Source of the DNA: Streptomyces sp. NBC_01549
GTDB lineage: Bacteria > Actinomycetota > Actinomycetes > Streptomycetales > Streptomycetaceae
NCBI RefSeq assembly: GCF_026339955.1
Contig: NZ_JAPEPW010000002.1
Location: forward strand, 992,001 to 1,056,000
Direction of reading: 5' to 3'
DNA: 64,000 nt
The position numbers were made by a program, and so were the translations under genes. Positions 61,486-64,000 of this stretch are shown here, one piece after another; the stretch's first letter is position 1, and the number at the start of each line of letters is the position of its first letter. The notes beneath the pieces are model-generated. The model was not told the origin of the DNA and made no database searches. It saw only the letters and a list, made by a program, of their open reading frames with translations.

Positions 61486-63501
61486 TCACAGCGCCGCCGC
61501 AAGCTCCGTGCCCTGCTTGATGGCGCGCTTGGCGTCCAGCTCGGCGGCCACGTCGGCACCGCCGATGAGGTGCACGCTGCGACCCGCCGCGGACAGCTCC
61601 TCGTACAGGTCGCGGCGCGGCTCCTGGCCGGTGCACAGCACGACGGTGTCGACCTCGAGGACCTGGCTGTGGCCCTCGACGGTGACGTGCAGTCCGGCGT
61701 CGTCGATCCGGTCGTAGTGGACGCCCGGGACCATGGTGACGCCCCGGTGCTTGAGTTCGGTGCGGTGGATCCAGCCGGTGGTCTTGCCCAGCCCGGCGCC
61801 GACCTTGGAGGCCTTGCGCTGGAGGAGGTGGACCGTGCGGGGCGGGGCGGGGCGCTCGGGTGCGGCGAGGCCGCCGGGTGCCTGGTAGTCCATGTCGACG
61901 CCCCAGTGGCGGAAGTACGTCGCCGGGTCCTCACTCGCCTTGTCGCCGCCGTCGGTCAGGTACTCGGCGACGTCGAAGCCGATGCCGCCGGCACCGAGGA
62001 TCGCGACCCGGTCGCCGACGGGGGCGCCGTCGCGCAGGACGTCGAGGTAGCCGACGACGCTGGGGTGGTCCACGCCGGGGATCTCGGGGGTGCGCGGGCT
62101 GACGCCGGTGGCGACCACGACCTCGTCGTAGGCGCTGACGTCCTCGGCGGCGACGCGTGTCTTCAACCGGACGTCCACGCGGTGCAGTTCGAGCTGGGTG
62201 CGGAAGTAGCGGATCGTCTCGTCGAACTCCTGCTTGCCGGGGACCTTGCGGGCCACGTTGAGCTGGCCGCCGATCTCGTTCGCGGCGTCGAAGAGGGTGA
62301 CGTCGTGGCCGCGCTCGGCCGCGGAGACCGCGCAGGCCAGGCCGGCGGGGCCGGCGCCGACCACGGCGACGCGCTTGCGCAGCCGGGTCGGTGCGAGGAC
62401 GAGCTCCGTCTCGTGGCAGGCGCGCGGGTTGACCAGGCAGGAGGTGATCTTCCCGCTGAAGGTGTGGTCGAGGCAGGCCTGGTTGCAGCCGATGCAGGTG
62501 TTGATGGCCTCCGGCCGCCCGGCCGCCGCCTTGGCGACGAAGTCGGGGTCCGCGAGCATCGGGCGGGCCAGCGACACCATGTCCGCGTGGCCGTCGGCGA
62601 GCAACTGCTCAGCGAGTTCCGGGGTGTTGATGCGGTTGGTGGTCACCAGGGGGATCGAGACCGCGCCCATGACCTTCTTGGTCACCCAGGTGTAGGCGCC
62701 GCGCGGCACGGAGGTCGCGATGGTGGGGATGCGGGCCTCGTGCCAGCCGATGCCGGTGTTGATGATCGTCGCTCCGGCCGCCTCGACGGCCTGGGCGAGC
62801 GTGATCACCTCGTCCAGGGAGGAGCCGCCCGGCACCAGGTCCAGCATGGAGAGCCGGTAGATGATGATGAAGTTCTCGCCGACGGCCTCGCGCACGCGTC
62901 GCACGATCTCGACGGGGAAGCGCATGCGGTTCTCGTACGAGCCGCCCCAGCGGTCCTCGCGCCGGTTGGTCTGGGCGGCGATGAACTCGTTGATCAGATA
63001 GCCCTCGGAGCCCATGATCTCGACACCGTCGTATCCGGCCCGCTGCGCGAGCTCGGCGGCACGGGCGTAGTCGTCGATGGTCCGCTCGACCTCTGCGTCG
63101 GTGAGCGCGTGCGGCGGGAAGGGGCTGATCGGGGCCTGCAGGGCGCTCGGGGCGACCAGGTCCTGGTGGTAGGCGTAGCGCCCGAAGTGCAGGATCTGCA
63201 TCGCGATCTTCCCGCCCTCGCGGTGCACCGCGGCGGTGATCTCCGTGTGCTGCTCGGCCTCCGCCTCGGTGGTCAGCTTCGCGCCGCCCTCGTACGGCCG
63301 TCCAGCGTCGTTGGGCGCGATGCCGCCGGTGACGATGAGACCGACGCCGCCGCGGGCCCGGGTCGCGTAGAACTCCGCCATGCGCTCGAAGCCGCGCTCG
63401 GCCTCCTCCAGGCCCACGTGCATGGAGCCCATGAGCACGCGGTTGGGCAGCGTGGTGAAGCCCAGGTCGAGCGGGTTCATCAGGTGCGGGTAACGGCTCA
63501 T
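61486..63501 (-). CDS. fadH: 2,4-dienoyl-CoA reductase (NADPH), FadH
   Basis: 671 residues from the ATG at 63501, with GGAGG 5 bases upstream. The N-terminal old-yellow-enzyme barrel binds FMN (TTLPNRVLMGSMHVGLEE, GYDGVEIMGSEGYLINEFIA). The 4Fe-4S cluster motif is CIGCNQACLD with later Cys in TSCLVNPRAC. The C-terminal FAD/NADPH part has VAVVGAGPAGLACAVSA and VAILGAGGIGFDVAEYL. The enzyme removes double bonds of unsaturated fatty acyl-CoA during beta-oxidation. Complete and well conserved. Confidence 0.96.
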   Translation of the reverse strand: MSRYPHLMNPLDLGFTTLPNRVLMGSMHVGLEEAERGFERMAEFYATRARGGVGLIVTGGIAPNDAGRPYEGGAKLTTEAEAEQHTEITAAVHREGGKIAMQILHFGRYAYHQDLVAPSALQAPISPFPPHALTDAEVERTIDDYARAAELAQRAGYDGVEIMGSEGYLINEFIAAQTNRREDRWGGSYENRMRFPVEIVRRVREAVGENFIIIYRLSMLDLVPGGSSLDEVITLAQAVEAAGATIINTGIGWHEARIPTIATSVPRGAYTWVTKKVMGAVSIPLVTTNRINTPELAEQLLADGHADMVSLARPMLADPDFVAKAAAGRPEAINTCIGCNQACLDHTFSGKITSCLVNPRACHETELVLAPTRLRKRVAVVGAGPAGLACAVSAAERGHDVTLFDAANEIGGQLNVARKVPGKQEFDETIRYFRTQLELHRVDVRLKTRVAAEDVSAYDEVVVATGVSPRTPEIPGVDHPSVVGYLDVLRDGAPVGDRVAILGAGGIGFDVAEYLTDGGDKASEDPATYFRHWGVDMDYQAPGGLAAPERPAPPRTVHLLQRKASKVGAGLGKTTGWIHRTELKHRGVTMVPGVHYDRIDDAGLHVTVEGHSQVLEVDTVVLCTGQEPRRDLYEELSAAGRSVHLIGGADVAAELDAKRAIKQGTELAAAL

Positions 63502-63631
63502 CGGGCCCTCCGTACGCGGTGTCGTGTGTCTGTTGTAGACGACGGACAACGCCTTATGCAACTAGTTGCACAATGACGGAGGTCACTCACCGACGGGCGT
63601 GCCCGGGTACTGGCCGGACCCGCCTCGTGGG

Positions 63632-64000
63632 TCAGGCCGCCCGGGGCCTGGTGCCGATCACCACGTTCGCGTACAGCTCGTCGGAGACGGCCAGCGTGGC
63701 GGTCAGACCGCCGCGGGCGAAGGCCTCGACGGCCGCGGAGGCCTGGTGCTCGCTGGTCTCGACCAGGAGACAGCCGCCCGGGGCCAGCCAGCGGGCCGCC
63801 TCGGCGGTCACGCGGCGCAGGATGTCGAGCCCGTCCGCGCCGCCGTCGAGGGCGACGAGCGGTTCATGGTCGCGGGCTTCCGGGGGCAGCAGGCCGACCT
63901 CATGGGTGGGCACGTACGGCACGTTCGCGGTGAGGACGTCGACGCGGCCTCGCAGGGTGTCGGGCAGGGCCCCGAACAGGTCGCCCTGATGGACGTGGCC
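63632..64000 (-). CDS. putative protein N5-glutamine methyltransferase (partial, 5' end beyond window)
   Basis: The last 122 residues of a HemK/PrmC-type methyltransferase. The catalytic motif reads NVPYVP instead of NPPY (LTANVPYVPTHEVGLLPPEA), a variant typical of an actinobacterial subgroup. Then DGLDILRRVTAEAARWLAPG and LLVETSEHQASAAVEAFAR follow. The upstream SAM-binding part lies outside the window. Reverse strand, stop at 63632-63634; the fadH start on the same strand lies 131 bases downstream of it. Confidence 0.85.
   Translation of the reverse strand, partial: GHVHQGDLFGALPDTLRGRVDVLTANVPYVPTHEVGLLPPEARDHEPLVALDGGADGLDILRRVTAEAARWLAPGGCLLVETSEHQASAAVEAFARGGLTATLAVSDELYANVVIGTRPRAA

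Noticed and set aside
61414..63576. Long forward-strand open frame opposite fadH
   Set aside because: It is a mirror of the fadH codon pattern with Val/Ala/Gly/Asp-rich sequence and no motif.

Overview
The window reads as a high-GC actinobacterial chromosome segment, most likely Streptomyces. The evidence is GC-rich third codon positions, many GTG starts, an SsgA-like protein, a DUF5133 protein, several SpoIIE-type phosphatases with fused ATPase domains, and MmyB-type XRE, PucR, HxlR and PadR regulators. The high number of broken genes and IS fragments next to intact catabolic operons suggests a chromosome arm rather than the core. No tRNA, rRNA, CRISPR array or replication origin was seen.

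Layout. 0-6 kb: lpdA, a hot-dog thioesterase divergent from an HxlR regulator, and a Baeyer-Villiger-type flavin monooxygenase divergent from a PucR regulator. 6-17.5 kb: an erosion zone. Working genes (Nudix, orphan kdpE, alpha/beta hydrolase with MarR, XRE regulator with FMN reductase, DUF5133) lie among remnants of kdpC, an FAD monooxygenase, IS256 and integrase-type transposases, PAP2, flavodoxin, an MFS transporter, an LLM oxidoreductase, nrfD and poxB. Several remnants carry clean internal deletions. 17.8-20.7 kb: an rsbQ-rsbP-STAS signalling module followed by a small membrane protein. 21.8-29.5 kb: a ring-cleavage catabolic operon (extradiol-type dioxygenase, FAH hydrolase, MhpA-like hydroxylase, acetoacetyl-CoA synthetase) with a divergent TetR and a downstream nitroreductase. 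29.6-38.2 kb: a self-sufficient CYP102-type P450 with an alcohol dehydrogenase and a divergent TetR, then a small secreted peptide, an SsgA-like protein and a NIPSNAP protein, then a broken ferredoxin/reductase pair and a second TetR closely related to the one at 28.5 kb. 38.5-43.5 kb: two tandem PAS-GAF-PP2C-HATPase proteins. 43.9-51.6 kb: a methyltransferase, an SRPBCC protein, a KfrB/SAP-like small protein, a STAS-ANTAR fusion, a winged-helix regulator and an overlapping triad of haem-oxygenase-like iron enzyme, CDGSH protein and HemK-like methyltransferase. 51.8-53.8 kb: an eroded Mrp-type antiporter operon ending in an IS30 fragment. 54.9-57 kb: dhaKLM. 57-64 kb: a frameshifted GH75 chitosanase, an FN3 lipoprotein, a broken LysR gene, a secreted protein, PadR, fadH and part of a HemK-like methyltransferase.

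How the parts work together. The clearest regulatory pattern is a palindrome close to CCATACGNCGTATGG. It occurs in pairs at four places: two pairs in the P450/TetR intergenic region, one upstream of the secreted peptide/ssgA-like/NIPSNAP genes, and one upstream of a second signal-peptide gene cut off by an IS481 remnant at 21.1 kb. This suggests a local TetR regulon joining a fatty-acid-type P450 with secreted peptides and a morphogenesis-type protein. The ring-cleavage operon has its own TetR. Partner-switching components (RsbQ, PP2C phosphatases, STAS, STAS-ANTAR) are unusually dense.
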